Of a stretch of 64,000 nucleotides of DNA, positions 36,404 to 49,994 are shown in pieces. Within the stretch, counting starts at the first letter, position 1. Each line of letters begins with the position of its first letter. A program made the position numbers and the translations under genes. The stretch spans positions 1 to 64,000 of the forward strand of contig NZ_PDNV01000007.1 of the NCBI RefSeq assembly GCF_002849615.1, written 5' to 3'. The notes below the pieces were generated by a model. The model did not search any database, was not told where the DNA came from, and saw only the letters and a list, made by a program, of their open reading frames with translations. Origin of the DNA: Pollutimonas nitritireducens (lineage in GTDB: Bacteria > Pseudomonadota > Gammaproteobacteria > Burkholderiales > Burkholderiaceae_B).

Positions 36404-37240
36404 TCATACCCAATCGTGCCACACCGGCGTCAGGTCGGATGGAAGCGAAGGAAGTTCGCCGAGATCGAGCCGCGCTTCAGTAGGACTGTGGAAATCGGAA
36501 CCGCAAGACGCCAGGAATCCGTAACGTCGGGCCACGCCGGCATATTGCACGTATTGTGCCGACGTGTGACTGCCCGTGATGACCTCGATTGCGGTGCCGC
36601 CAAGTTCCTTGAACTCATCAAACAGGGCGTCAAATTGCATGGGCGAATAATCATAGCGTCCCGGGTGCGCAATCGCGGCTCGGCCACCCGCCGCAACGAT
36701 CCAGCTGACCGCTTGTGCAAGCGTGGACCAATGCACTTGCACATTGGCGGGCTTGTTCTCCCCCAGATATTTATCGAACACCATCTGCATGTTCTTGCAG
36801 TATCCCTGCTCGACCAGAAAGCGGGCAAAGTGAGTTCTGCTGATCAGCGACGGATTGCCCGCAAATTTCATGGCGCCGGCGTAGCTATCCGGCACCCCCA
36901 TGGATGTCAGCCTGTCCGCCATTTCCCTGGCCCGAACACTACGGCCCGCTCGTATTTCCGCCAAGCCTGCGTTCAAGCCAGCATTGGTCTCGTCCACATT
37001 GAGTCCGAGCACGTGGATCGTTTGTCTTCCCCATGTGACGGAGACTTCGACGCCCGACACATAGGACATACCGAGGGACGTAGCCGATTGCCGGGCTTCG
37101 GCGATGCCCGACAGTTCGTCGTGGTCGGTCAGTGCCCAGAGCTGCACGCCATTGGCGTGCGCGCGGGCGGCCAGCTCCGATGGCGCGAGGACTCCATCGG
37201 AAACGACGGAGTGGGAATGCAGGTCGACTTTAATATTCAC
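36404..37240 (-). CDS. PHP-domain phosphoesterase (RNase AM / YciV type)
   Basis: 278 residues from GTG 37240. The PHP metal motifs are present: VDLHSHSVVSDG at the start, ALTDHDELSG near 45, GVEVS near 65, AHPGRYDY near 190 and CGSDFHSP near 255. Length and order match the bacterial group characterised as 3',5'-nucleoside bisphosphate phosphatase and as 5'-3' RNase (YciV, RNase AM). I prefer GTG 37240 to ATG 37273, because the latter lies in the loop of a strong hairpin and its extra residues have no counterpart. It ends inside the greB start. Confidence 0.88.
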   Translation of the reverse strand: MNIKVDLHSHSVVSDGVLAPSELAARAHANGVQLWALTDHDELSGIAEARQSATSLGMSYVSGVEVSVTWGRQTIHVLGLNVDETNAGLNAGLAEIRAGRSVRAREMADRLTSMGVPDSYAGAMKFAGNPSLISRTHFARFLVEQGYCKNMQMVFDKYLGENKPANVQVHWSTLAQAVSWIVAAGGRAAIAHPGRYDYSPMQFDALFDEFKELGGTAIEVITGSHTSAQYVQYAGVARRYGFLASCGSDFHSPTEARLDLGELPSLPSDLTPVWHDWV

Positions 37241-37253
37241 TCTTGCGATGCGA

Positions 37254-37288
37254 AAGAATTCCGAAGGCAACATGCCGTCGGAATTCTT
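37254..37288 (-). terminator. Long hairpin between the hydrolase and PHP genes
   Basis: Arms AAGAATTCCGAAGGC and GCCGTCGGAATTCTT pair over 15 bases with one mismatch around a five-base loop. It starts 13 bases past the hydrolase stop. Only a short T-run follows on the minus strand, so it may be a weak terminator or a processing site in the leader of the PHP gene. Confidence 0.5.
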
Positions 37289-37300
37289 AGTGTACGCCGT

Positions 37301-38254
37301 TTAGTTTTCGAGTAAAAATTCGACCAATGGATCGATTTGGTCAGCGCTGCGGAAGGTTGGAGCGTGACCCACATTAGGCACATTGTGCAGGCTGGCATGG
37401 CGATTGCGCTGGAGCATTTCAGTGGCAACTTCGGCGGTCAGCAGATCGGATTCTTCGCCGCGCACCACTAGTATGGGTGTATTGATACTCTCGTAGGCGG
37501 CCCACAATATGGCTTCCGATGCCTGAATCTTAGCCTCGGATTCATTGGCAAAAGGTTCTGCGATCCGCAGGTCATAGTGCTTGACCCAGCAGTCGCCTTG
37601 CTTATTGAACACATGCCTGGTGAGATCTTCCCATCCGTTCTGATCATGATTTCCAAAGCCGGCCGATACCGTGCGTACGTATCCGACAGCCTTCTCGAAC
37701 GTATCGAACTTCAGCGGCTCGCCCACATATTCGGCAATACGGGTCAAGCCTGCAAAGCTTAACTTGGGGCCTATATCGTTAAGAACCATCTTGCCCAGGG
37801 AAATCGTGTTCTCCGCCGGCAAACCGCAACTGCCGCGATCCGGTCTGGCCAATGCCGACATCGTCAGCGCACCTGCCAATCCCAGGCCGATGAGACCTCC
37901 CATGGAAGTTCCCACCCAGTCCAGCTGAGTCGGTTTAAGGCGTGCAATAAGGGTGATCATATCGCCGACATACTGCGGTACGACGTAACTCGCCGCATTG
38001 ATGAGCCAATCGGACTTCCCCCGACCTACGACATCGGGGCAGACCACCCGATAATGAGTGGCCAGGCGCTGCGCCAGGAGATCAAAATCGCGACCGGTGC
38101 GGGTCAGTCCATGTACACATAGCAAGACACGGTCATTATCGGGATCGCCCCATTCCCAATAGGCCATGCGGTGTGTGCCAGCCAGGCTGGCACACATGAC
38201 GTAGTCGAGCCTGGGCCCTGGCTGTTCACTGCGCATGTATGTGGTATCGATCAT
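37301..38254 (-). CDS. Alpha/beta-fold hydrolase
   Basis: 317 residues. The oxyanion-hole segment LLCVHGLTRTGRDF is followed by the nucleophile elbow GTSMGG (Ser near 120) and a C-terminal histidine in VPNVGHAPTF. The cap region contains an unusual 20-residue stretch (GALTMSALARPDRGSCGLPAENT) just after the elbow, absent from shorter relatives. The substrate is unknown. ATG 38254 has GAGGGG upstream. It follows the 2-oxoacid dehydrogenase genes on the same strand, 43 bases after lpdA, and may be part of that transcript. Confidence 0.85.
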   Translation of the reverse strand: MIDTTYMRSEQPGPRLDYVMCASLAGTHRMAYWEWGDPDNDRVLLCVHGLTRTGRDFDLLAQRLATHYRVVCPDVVGRGKSDWLINAASYVVPQYVGDMITLIARLKPTQLDWVGTSMGGLIGLGLAGALTMSALARPDRGSCGLPAENTISLGKMVLNDIGPKLSFAGLTRIAEYVGEPLKFDTFEKAVGYVRTVSAGFGNHDQNGWEDLTRHVFNKQGDCWVKHYDLRIAEPFANESEAKIQASEAILWAAYESINTPILVVRGEESDLLTAEVATEMLQRNRHASLHNVPNVGHAPTFRSADQIDPLVEFLLEN

Positions 38255-38297
38255 GTAGCCCCTCACTGCAGAATGGAGCTCAGATTGTAGCGTAGCA

Positions 38298-39698
38298 CTA
38301 GATATGCAGTGCATGGCCCAATGCGCGCATTGCCGCTTCCTGGATTGCTTCACCCAGGGAAGGATGAGCGTGGATGGTGCCCGCCACATCCTCCAGGCGC
38401 GCGCCCATTTCGAGCGATTGCGAAAAAGCGGCGCTCAGTTCCGATACGCCCCCGCCCACCGCCTGCCAGCCAAGAATCAAGTGGTTGTCACGACGGGCGA
38501 CCACCCGAACGAAGCCGTCGCTGGATTCGAGCGTCATGGCCCTGCCGTTTGCCGAGAAGGGAAAGCTGGCGCTGATTGCATCCACCCCTGCTGTTTCGGC
38601 TTCGCCGGGCGACAGGCCAGACACTACAATTTCGGGATCCGTGAAGCAGACTGCCGGAATCGAGGCCGGGACAAAGCGGCGATGTTTCCCTGAAATAATC
38701 TCGGCGACCATCTCGCCCTGCGCCATGGCGCGATGGGCAAGCATAGGCTCTCCAGCCACATCGCCAATAGCCCAGACACCCCGCATCGATGTCCTGCATT
38801 GATCGTCGATACGTACCGCGGAGCCGTTCATATCGAGCAACAGGGATTCAAGGCCAAACCCCGCGATGCGCGGACGCCGCCCTATCGCGACTAGGATCTG
38901 CTCGACGGCCAGCGTCGATTCGGCACCCTGAGCATCCTTTATTCGCAAGTGGCCGGCATCGTCCAGCCCCAGTACGCTGCACGAAAGGTGCAAGGAGACA
39001 CCCAGCTTCTTGAGGGAAGCGAGTACCGGCTTGGACAGCTCGGTATCGTAGGCGGGTAGAATCCGTTCCTGCGCTTCGACGATGGTGACCTCCACGCCCA
39101 GCTTGCGGTAGGCCATGCCCAATTCCATCCCGATATAGCCGGCGCCGACCACGGCCATAGACGTCGGCAATGCGCCCGGCGACAGTGCCTGTGTAGAAGA
39201 AATGACCTGGCTACCAAACGGCATGGAGGGCAATGCGACGGGCTCGGACCCGGTAGCCAGCAGCAAATGTTCGCAGGAGATGCGCAGCCCGCTGCCAGGC
39301 TGGGCCGCTGGTGAACTCACTATCTCGACAGTTTTACCATCAACGATGCGTGCCCATCCCTTGACGACCTGAACGCCGCTTTTCTTCAGCAGTGATGCCA
39401 CGCCCCCCGTCAGCCGCTCGACAATGCCATCTTTCCACGCCGTAGTGCGAACGATATCAACGATTGGTGAACCTGCCTGTATGCCCAGGGGCGATTCAGT
39501 GTCGTAGCGCGCTAGCTTGTGGAATTCTTCGGCAGCATGTATGAGAGCTTTGGACGGGATACAACCGACGTTCAGGCAGGTTCCGCCCACATTTTCATTC
39601 TCGACGAGAACGGTTTGAATACCCAGTTGCGCCGCGCGTATGGCGGCCACGTATCCACCTGGGCCACCGCCGAGTATCAGTAACTGGCTTGTTTGCAT
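38298..39698 (-). CDS. lpdA: Dihydrolipoamide dehydrogenase (E3)
   Basis: 466 residues; reoxidises dihydrolipoamide of the E2 subunit with NAD. The FAD-binding start [21 protein letters not shown], the redox-active CLNVGC at 41-46, the NAD motif [10 protein letters not shown] and the C-terminal His-Pro pair ([11 protein letters not shown]) are all present. GGAAG precedes ATG 39698. Nine bases separate it from the E2 gene, so it belongs to the complex encoded upstream. Confidence 0.95.
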   Translation of the reverse strand: MQTSQLLILGGGPGGYVAAIRAAQLGIQTVLVENENVGGTCLNVGCIPSKALIHAAEEFHKLARYDTESPLGIQAGSPIVDIVRTTAWKDGIVERLTGGVASLLKKSGVQVVKGWARIVDGKTVEIVSSPAAQPGSGLRISCEHLLLATGSEPVALPSMPFGSQVISSTQALSPGALPTSMAVVGAGYIGMELGMAYRKLGVEVTIVEAQERILPAYDTELSKPVLASLKKLGVSLHLSCSVLGLDDAGHLRIKDAQGAESTLAVEQILVAIGRRPRIAGFGLESLLLDMNGSAVRIDDQCRTSMRGVWAIGDVAGEPMLAHRAMAQGEMVAEIISGKHRRFVPASIPAVCFTDPEIVVSGLSPGEAETAGVDAISASFPFSANGRAMTLESSDGFVRVVARRDNHLILGWQAVGGGVSELSAAFSQSLEMGARLEDVAGTIHAHPSLGEAIQEAAMRALGHALHI

Positions 39699-39706
39699 TT
39701 CGCTTC

Positions 39707-41080
39707 CTATTCGATGAACAGCATGGCCGGGCATTCAAGAAAGCCCCGTATGCGCTGGATGAATTCGGCGGCATGCATGCCATCGACCACCCGATGATCG
39801 AATGACGAAGACAGATTCATTATCTTGCGCGCCACCACAGCGCCATTGAGTATGACGGGGCGTTCAACCACCTTGTTCACACCGACAATAGCCACTTCGG
39901 GATGGTTGATGACCGGCGTTGAAACAATGCCGCCCAAGGCTCCCAGACTGGTAAGCGTGATGGTGGAGCCCGACAGTTCATCGCGAACGGCATTTCCATT
40001 GCGCGCCGCATCCGCGAGGCGCTTGATTTCAACGGCACAAGACCAAAGGTCGTGCGTTTCCGCGTGCCGCAACACCGGCACCATCAGACCGGCATCGGTC
40101 TGGGCGGCAATCCCTAAATGGACTCCGGCGTAGCGCGTGACCGTTCCATTGTCATCATCGAATCGTGCATTGATCTGCGGGAATTCACGCAGGGCCAGGA
40201 TCATGGCCCTGGCCAGAAAGGGCAGAATCGTCAGTTTGCCTCTCTGCGACGCCCACTTTATATTCAAGCGCTCGCGTAATGCGTCCAGCTCGGTGACATC
40301 GACTTCCTCTACATAGGTAAAGTGCGGAATGCGCCGTTTGGACTCCTGCATTCTTTGGGCTATTTTGCGCCGCAAGCCTATGATGGGAACCTGGGTTTCC
40401 TCATCGCGCAGCAAGTAGGCCGCGCCTCGCCCGGTTGCCACCGCGGTGTAGGCACCTTGCGCGACATAGGCATCCAGGTCGGCGTGGGTGATGCGCCCCG
40501 CCACACCCGTACCGACGAGGTATTGCAACTGGACACCCAGATCCCATGCGCGCTTGCGCACCGCGGGAGATGCCAATGGCTTTTCACCGGCCTTGCGGAC
40601 CGCAGCACCTGGCGCGGCGGCGTTAGGCTGTGCGGCATCTCGCCGTGGCGCGTCGCCCCGCTCGGACATAGGCCGCACCCCGACTTCGATTGTAGTTTCA
40701 GGTGCGGATTCAGGACCGGGCTTGGAGTCAGGCACAACCACGGATTTCGCGGCGGAGATAACAGCATCCGGAGCGGAAGACGACAAGGACGACGCGCGCC
40801 CCGACCCTTTTGAGCTAGACGCATTGCCCGCGCCCTCAACCTCCAGCCGTATCAATTCGGAACCCACCGCCATGACCTCTCCCACGGCGCCGCCGAGCGA
40901 GACCACTGTTCCATGAACGGGTGAAGGCACTTGCACTGTCGCCTTGTCGGTCATGACATCGGCCAGGAGCTGATCTTCGACCACCGTATCGCCCGGTTTG
41001 ACGTGCCATTCGACCAACTCCACCTCGGCAATGCCTTCGCCGATATCCGGCATTTTTATCGTATGAATACCCATGCTCAT
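39707..41080 (-). CDS. bkdB: Branched-chain 2-oxoacid dehydrogenase E2 (dihydrolipoamide acyltransferase)
   Basis: 457 residues in the order expected for E2. One lipoyl domain (1-80) carries its lysine in [12 protein letters not shown]. An Ala/Pro-rich linker follows, then a subunit-binding domain ([16 protein letters not shown], near 175-210), and the acyltransferase core ends with the catalytic [16 protein letters not shown]. It carries the acyl group from E1 to CoA. The start codon overlaps the E1 beta stop. Acetoin-type E2 is an alternative, but the E1 alpha sequence argues for branched-chain acids. Confidence 0.93.
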   Translation of the reverse strand: MSMGIHTIKMPDIGEGIAEVELVEWHVKPGDTVVEDQLLADVMTDKATVQVPSPVHGTVVSLGGAVGEVMAVGSELIRLEVEGAGNASSSKGSGRASSLSSSAPDAVISAAKSVVVPDSKPGPESAPETTIEVGVRPMSERGDAPRRDAAQPNAAAPGAAVRKAGEKPLASPAVRKRAWDLGVQLQYLVGTGVAGRITHADLDAYVAQGAYTAVATGRGAAYLLRDEETQVPIIGLRRKIAQRMQESKRRIPHFTYVEEVDVTELDALRERLNIKWASQRGKLTILPFLARAMILALREFPQINARFDDDNGTVTRYAGVHLGIAAQTDAGLMVPVLRHAETHDLWSCAVEIKRLADAARNGNAVRDELSGSTITLTSLGALGGIVSTPVINHPEVAIVGVNKVVERPVILNGAVVARKIMNLSSSFDHRVVDGMHAAEFIQRIRGFLECPAMLFIE

Positions 41081-42123
41081 TGCTCCCCTGCTTCACGCAA
41101 CACCCTGCGATAGGCCTCGGCTACCCGTTGGGGGCTGGGGAAATATGCCCATTCGTGGGCATGCGGGTATGGCGTATCCCAACCGGCAATCCGTTCTATA
41201 GGCGCTTCGAGATGATAAAAACAATGTTCCTGGATAAGCGCCGTGAGTTCCGCACCAAATCCGCTGGTCTGCGTGGCTTCGTGGAGGACGACGCAACGGC
41301 CGGTTTTCTTGACCGAATTGACTATCGTATCGAGGTCCAAAGGCCAAAGACTGCGCAGATCAATGACCTCGGCATCAATACCCGACAGCTTGGCGGCCTC
41401 GTCGGCCACATAGACCATGGTGCCGTAGGTAAGGACGGTCAGGTCGGCCCCGGACCGGAAAATCGAGGCCGATTCAAGCGCAACGGTGTAATACCCTTCT
41501 GGTACATTTCCCAGGGGATGCTTGGACCACGGCACTACGGGCTGATCGTGGTGCCCGTCGAACGGACCGTTATACAGGCGCTTCGGTTCCAGGAAGATGA
41601 CCGGATCGTCGCATTCGATAGAGGCGATCAGCAAGCCTTTCGCATCGTAGGGATTGGACGGCATGACCGTACGCAAACCACTGACGTGAGTGAATAATGC
41701 CTCGGGACTTTGGCTATGGGTCTGGCCACCATAAATGCCGCCGCCGCAGGGCATGCGTATTGTGAGCGGCGCGATGAAATCGCCTGCGGATCGGTATCGC
41801 AACCTTGCCGCTTCCGAAACGATCTGGTCGGTGGCAGGATAGAAATAGTCAGCAAACTGGATCTCCACCACAGGACGCAAGCCATAGGCGCCCATCCCGA
41901 CCGCCGCGCCGACAATGCCCCCTTCCGAGATGGGCGCGTCAAAGACGCGATGGCGCCCATGCTTGGCCTGCAAACCCTCTGTGCATCGGAACACGCCGCC
42001 GAAGTAGCCGACATCCTGTCCAAAGATGACAACATTCCCGTCGCGTTCCAGCATCACATCCATTGCGGAACGCAACGCCTGGATCATTGTCATCGGAGTC
42101 GTTTTTTGTTGCTTGGCCGGCAT
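41077..42123 (-). CDS. bkdA2: Branched-chain 2-oxoacid dehydrogenase E1 beta
   Basis: 348 residues of the transketolase beta type: GNVVIFGQDVGYFGGVFRCTEGL, DAPISEGGIVGAAVGMGAYGL, RMPCGGGIYGG and HSQSPEALFTHVSGLRTVMPS, with DLRSLWPLD in the C-terminal domain. With E1 alpha it decarboxylates the 2-oxo acid using thiamine diphosphate. It starts two bases after the E1 alpha stop. Confidence 0.94.
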   Translation of the reverse strand: MPAKQQKTTPMTMIQALRSAMDVMLERDGNVVIFGQDVGYFGGVFRCTEGLQAKHGRHRVFDAPISEGGIVGAAVGMGAYGLRPVVEIQFADYFYPATDQIVSEAARLRYRSAGDFIAPLTIRMPCGGGIYGGQTHSQSPEALFTHVSGLRTVMPSNPYDAKGLLIASIECDDPVIFLEPKRLYNGPFDGHHDQPVVPWSKHPLGNVPEGYYTVALESASIFRSGADLTVLTYGTMVYVADEAAKLSGIDAEVIDLRSLWPLDLDTIVNSVKKTGRCVVLHEATQTSGFGAELTALIQEHCFYHLEAPIERIAGWDTPYPHAHEWAYFPSPQRVAEAYRRVLREAGEQ

Positions 42124-42125
42124 GG

Positions 42126-46002
<3,877 letters not shown>

Positions 46003-46051
46003 ATCGACTAGCGTACTGTCGGAGCTGGTGGAAATGACGTACTAGACGGAC

Positions 46052-46189
46052 ATGAAACTCCCTTCGGATATCACCGACGCAAGCCATCATGGACATACCG
46101 ACATTCAATGTGAATTGGGCGACTTGCTGATCGCTGAACAGGCCCGCTGGGCGCAAGTCGTGAAGAAGACCGGGTTCAAGATAAATTAA
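46052..46189 (+). pseudogene. C-terminal remnant of a Bug-type periplasmic binding protein
   Basis: A 45-codon frame whose last 25 residues (DLLIAEQARWAQVVKKTGFKI) match the closing helix of Bug/TctC tricarboxylate-binding proteins, where a strand of the type (xE)xARWxxVVKxxGxKx ends the protein. Everything before it is lost. It lies between comEC and tatD on the opposite strand and overlaps the end of tatD by four bases. Confidence 0.6.
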
Positions 46190-46998
46190 GCCGCCCCCGC
46201 CAGGCGCGGCAACACCCGCCTGGCATTTGCCGCCGATGCAAGAATAATGTCTTCAAGATCTGCATTGCGAAGCTGCGCCATCACTTGCGCTATTCCGGCC
46301 ACTTCAGCCGGTTCATTGCGCGGTATCGCTTCTCCTGGTCGGCTGAGCCATGCCGGTGGGATATCCGGCGCATCAGTTTCCAGCACCAACGACTCCATGG
46401 GTAGCTGCGTTGCCAGGCGTCGTATCTGCAGGGCTCGGCCATAGGTCATTGCGCCACCAAAACCCAGCGCGAAACCCAAATCGATAAACTGTTGCGCTTG
46501 CTGGAAACTGCCATTGAAGGCGTGGGCGATTCCGCCGATGCGAGGCCGCCGGCGCAAATGCTTCAACAATATATCTTGTGAGCGTCGCACATGCAGCAGC
46601 ACCGGTAAGCCGTAGCGCTGTGCAAGATCCAGCTGGGCAGAATAATACGTTTCCTGTTTCTCGCGCATCTCAGGCGTTTTCAATGCGGGAACGAAGAAGT
46701 CCAGCCCGATCTCGCCTATTGCGATAAAGCGTCGGTCATCCAGCGACTGCCGTATCTGGATCTCAAGTTCGGCGAGGTCCGAGTGCTGGGCATCGGGTAT
46801 GAAGATGGGATGTATTCCCAGCGCATAGCTGCCACCTCTGAACGAATGCGCAAGCTCACGCACAATCTCAAAATTGAAACGTGCCACCGAAGGAATCACG
46901 ATGCCACCCACGCCTTTCTCGCCGGAACGCTCGATTACCGCGGCACGGTCTGCCGTGAACTCACTGGCATCAAGGTGGCAGTGCGTGTCGATCAACAT
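46186..46998 (-). CDS. TatD-family metal-dependent deoxyribonuclease
   Basis: 270 residues, TIM-barrel hydrolase. Metal ligands are visible in LIDTHCHLDASEF at the start, AIGEIGLDFF near 95, LLHVRRSQD near 130, GIAHAFNGS near 155 and LETDAPDIPP near 205. TatD proteins act as 3'-5' exonucleases on single-stranded DNA or RNA. The product does not depend on the Tat pathway despite the name. Which paralogue (TatD, YcfH or YjjV) is not certain; the length suits YcfH/YjjV. Confidence 0.88.
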   Translation of the reverse strand: MLIDTHCHLDASEFTADRAAVIERSGEKGVGGIVIPSVARFNFEIVRELAHSFRGGSYALGIHPIFIPDAQHSDLAELEIQIRQSLDDRRFIAIGEIGLDFFVPALKTPEMREKQETYYSAQLDLAQRYGLPVLLHVRRSQDILLKHLRRRPRIGGIAHAFNGSFQQAQQFIDLGFALGFGGAMTYGRALQIRRLATQLPMESLVLETDAPDIPPAWLSRPGEAIPRNEPAEVAGIAQVMAQLRNADLEDIILASAANARRVLPRLAGAA

Positions 46999-47028
46999 CG
47001 CAATTCCTTGAGCGCGCTACCCAATTTT

Positions 47029-47748
47029 TCATTTCTCCAAATTCAGTGGAGGCACCTCGGGGTCGACGAGCCGACCCTTCTCCATGGCCAGTTGGCGATG
47101 CGCCAGGGCAGCCAGTGCCGGATCGTGTGTGACGATGGCAAAGGCTGTATTGAAATCCCGATTCATGCGCACCAGCAACTCGAACATGCTTTCAGCGGTA
47201 TTGCGATCAAGATTGCCGGTGGGCTCATCGGCCAGCACGCAGGTCGGCCGCGTTACCAAAGCGCGGGCCAACGCCACGCGCTGACGTTCACCTCCCGATA
47301 GCTGTCCTGGATAGTGGTCAATACGGGCCGACAACCCAACTTGTTCCAGCACGAGTTGAGCCTGTTCCCGGGCAAGGCCGCGTTTTTCACGCCGCACGAT
47401 AAGCGGCATCGCGACATTGTCCAGCGCCGAAAACTCGGATAGAAGGTGGTGGAACTGATAAACGAAACCCAGGCTTCGATTCCGCAGCTTGCTGCGCTGG
47501 GCCTCGTTCAGGCCGTCGGCTGACTCACCGTTGATCGATACCGAGCCTGAGGTCGGGAGGTCGAGCAAACCAAGGGTATGCAGCAAGGTGCTTTTCCCCG
47601 AGCCCGAGGCCCCTACAATGGCTACCATTTCGCCCGCATCCACGTGCAGGCTTACATCGCGTAGGACTTCGATGGCCACGCCGCCTTCATGATATGTCTT
47701 GACCAGATTACGCGCGCTCAGCGCGTGGACGACGGGTGTATCAATCAT
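47029..47748 (-). CDS. lolD: Lipoprotein-releasing ABC transporter ATPase LolD
   Basis: 239 residues. Walker A GASGSGKST, signature LSGGERQRVALARAL, Walker B VLADEPTGNLD, and the LolD-typical VYQFHHLLSEFSALDNVAMPL. It powers extraction of lipoproteins from the inner membrane toward LolA. ATG 47748 overlaps the end of the permease gene by eight bases. The frame upstream carries no similarity. Confidence 0.95.
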   Translation of the reverse strand: MIDTPVVHALSARNLVKTYHEGGVAIEVLRDVSLHVDAGEMVAIVGASGSGKSTLLHTLGLLDLPTSGSVSINGESADGLNEAQRSKLRNRSLGFVYQFHHLLSEFSALDNVAMPLIVRREKRGLAREQAQLVLEQVGLSARIDHYPGQLSGGERQRVALARALVTRPTCVLADEPTGNLDRNTAESMFELLVRMNRDFNTAFAIVTHDPALAALAHRQLAMEKGRLVDPEVPPLNLEK

Positions 47749-49012
47749 GGCGCAGCACCTCTGCCGGTTGCAGACTGGACGCACGCCAGCTGGGATAAAG
47801 GGTAGCCAGCAGGGACAATACCAGCGACGTAAGGGCTACAACGAGAATGTCGTTGATCTGTGGATTGGAGGGCAGCTCGCTGATGAAATAAATTTGCTGC
47901 GGCAGGAATTGCACGCCCAGCATACGTTCAATGAAGGGAACAATGACGTCAATGTTATACGCCACCAGGGTTCCGAAGCCGAGCCCCAGCAGGGTTCCAA
48001 CGATACCAATAAGCGAGCCCTGGACCAGGAATATCTTCGCGATCTCGCGTGGACTGGCACCCAATGTGCGCAATATGGCGATATCGGAGCGCTTGTCCTT
48101 GACCGCCATGACAAGCGAAGACAACAGGTTGAAGGCCGCCACCGCCACAATCAAGGCAAGTATCAGGAACATCATGCGTTTCTCGGTCTGAACGGCGGCA
48201 AACCATGTACGGTTATTCAACGTCCAGTCTTGCGCGTGCACGAATGGCGGCAAGGCCTTGCTCAAACTCCGGGCGACCAAGGGTGCCCGCTGCATGTCCG
48301 AAATACGCAATCGCACACCGCTGGTTCCACTATCCCTGAACACCTTGGCGGCATCCTCGTAATTGATGAAAGCCAGCGTGGCATCGTATTCGTAGTAACC
48401 GGAAGAGAACAGTCCAGTGACCGTGAATTGGCGCATGCGCGGGGTGAACCCCGCGGGCGAAATGGATCCTTGGGGAGCAAGCACCATGACGGTATCGCCC
48501 GCATTGACCCCCAACGTTGTGGCCAATTGGTTGCCCAGGACTATTGAGTAGCTGCCCGCCTTCAGTGCGGAGATATCTCCCGCAATCATTTGACCCCCGA
48601 CATCCGAAACGTCACTTTCACGCAGTGGATCGATACCGCGCAATTGCACCCCGCTCAAGGCTTCGCCGCGCACTATCATGGCTTGTGCTGCAACAAAAGG
48701 CGCTGCACCAGTGACTTCCGGATTTTCCTTCGCCATATCCGCGATCGCCTGCCATTGCATAAGCACCTGCTCGGGATCGGTGCGAGGCACATAAAGTTCG
48801 ATGTGGGGCAACACCGACAACATGCGGTCCCTGACCTGAGTCTGGAATCCGTTCATGACGGAAAGCACCACGATCAACGCGGCCACGCCCAACGCGATAC
48901 CGGCCATCGAACTGGCCGCAATAAACGAAACGAAACGGTCGCCCCTGCCGACACGACGCTTCGAACGCGCCAAGCCCGCATAGCGCGCGCCTATCCAAAA
49001 TTCATATGCCAT
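47741..49012 (-). CDS. lolC: Lipoprotein-releasing ABC transporter permease LolC/LolE
   Basis: 423 residues with the LolCE plan: one N-terminal helix (FVSFIAASSMAGIALGVAALIVVLSVMNGFQ), a large periplasmic domain (about 50-265), then three helices including the FtsX-type segment with LRTLGASPREIAKIFLVQG. Only one permease gene is present, as in many bacteria outside the gammaproteobacteria, where a LolF-like homodimer works with LolD. ATG 49012 is preceded by GGTGG. Confidence 0.92.
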   Translation of the reverse strand: MAYEFWIGARYAGLARSKRRVGRGDRFVSFIAASSMAGIALGVAALIVVLSVMNGFQTQVRDRMLSVLPHIELYVPRTDPEQVLMQWQAIADMAKENPEVTGAAPFVAAQAMIVRGEALSGVQLRGIDPLRESDVSDVGGQMIAGDISALKAGSYSIVLGNQLATTLGVNAGDTVMVLAPQGSISPAGFTPRMRQFTVTGLFSSGYYEYDATLAFINYEDAAKVFRDSGTSGVRLRISDMQRAPLVARSLSKALPPFVHAQDWTLNNRTWFAAVQTEKRMMFLILALIVAVAAFNLLSSLVMAVKDKRSDIAILRTLGASPREIAKIFLVQGSLIGIVGTLLGLGFGTLVAYNIDVIVPFIERMLGVQFLPQQIYFISELPSNPQINDILVVALTSLVLSLLATLYPSWRASSLQPAEVLRHD

Positions 49013-49052
49013 TGTTGAAGCCACCGTTTTCCATTAACACTACAATCCAGGA

Positions 49053-49994
49053 ATGCAAATCGTACTACCTGGGGCATTGCCCGACCCTCGCGAGGCGCGC
49101 GAACTGACTTCCTATCTGCAAAACGCCGCACCGACACTTGTGCGCTGGCTTGAGCAAGGACGCGCCCGCACCATTGCGGCCGATCCGGCATCGAGCGGCT
49201 GCACGCCACACGAGCAGTGGTTGTTGGCCGCCAGTGGATTCAAGCCCCGGAAAGAACAGAATCTTAGCGCAGGCCTGGCTCCTCTGTGGCTGCAGCAGCC
49301 AGTGGCAGACAATACATCTGTCTGGCTGACCGAATTGGTGCATGTATCGCCGTCCCGGGATGGCGCCGCCTTGCTGCCGGCTCGTGAGCTCGCGATCACG
49401 CGAGAGCAGAGTGTAGCCTTGTTCGAATCGGCGCAACCCTTGTTTGCCGATTCGGGTTTTACGCTACATGCCGACAGCATCGAACGCTGGCGGCTTGAAT
49501 TGCCCGCCGGATTTGCGCCGCAAAGCGCCAGCCCGGCGCTCGTCAGCATAAGTACGGTGAACGACTGGTGGCCGCAGGACGTGGACGCACGCCCCTGGCG
49601 GCGCCTGGTCAATGAACTGCAGATGGCCTGGTTCGAACACCCTGTCAACCAGACGCGTTACAGGCAAAGTCTGGTGCCCATTAACAGCCTCTGGCTGTTC
49701 GGCGGTGCCAGCGCCGAACAATTAACGTTCGGCAAGGACAAGACAAGCGACGCGCAGACGCACGATGCCTTGCTTGCGCCGGCCACGAGCCATGACTGGG
49801 GGGGATGGCTCGCCGCGCTTCAGCAGCTGGAAGCTGCCGTGTTCAAGCCCTTGGCAGGCGGGCCGACCCCAGGCGTCGTATTGATGGGAACGGACCGCAT
49901 CGTGGAGGTCCAACCAATGCCATGGGGGCAATGGATACAATGGCTTCCGGGCAGTCGTCTAGCATGGAGAAAGTGGTGGTCACCCCAAAACTAA
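49053..49994 (+). CDS. Conserved protein of unknown function overlapping recJ
   Basis: 313 residues, soluble, without signal peptide. Similar proteins stand before recJ in related betaproteobacteria and are sometimes annotated as cofactor-independent phosphoglycerate mutase. I see no metal-binding motif of that enzyme family in it. Visible features are a Trp-rich C-terminal third (NSLWLFGGASAEQL, SHDWGGWLAALQQLEAA, WGQWIQWLPGSRLAWRKWW). It overlaps the recJ start by 31 bases, suggesting coupled translation. The region between lolC and this gene (40 bases) must hold divergent promoters. Confidence 0.7.
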   Translation: MQIVLPGALPDPREARELTSYLQNAAPTLVRWLEQGRARTIAADPASSGCTPHEQWLLAASGFKPRKEQNLSAGLAPLWLQQPVADNTSVWLTELVHVSPSRDGAALLPARELAITREQSVALFESAQPLFADSGFTLHADSIERWRLELPAGFAPQSASPALVSISTVNDWWPQDVDARPWRRLVNELQMAWFEHPVNQTRYRQSLVPINSLWLFGGASAEQLTFGKDKTSDAQTHDALLAPATSHDWGGWLAALQQLEAAVFKPLAGGPTPGVVLMGTDRIVEVQPMPWGQWIQWLPGSRLAWRKWWSPQN

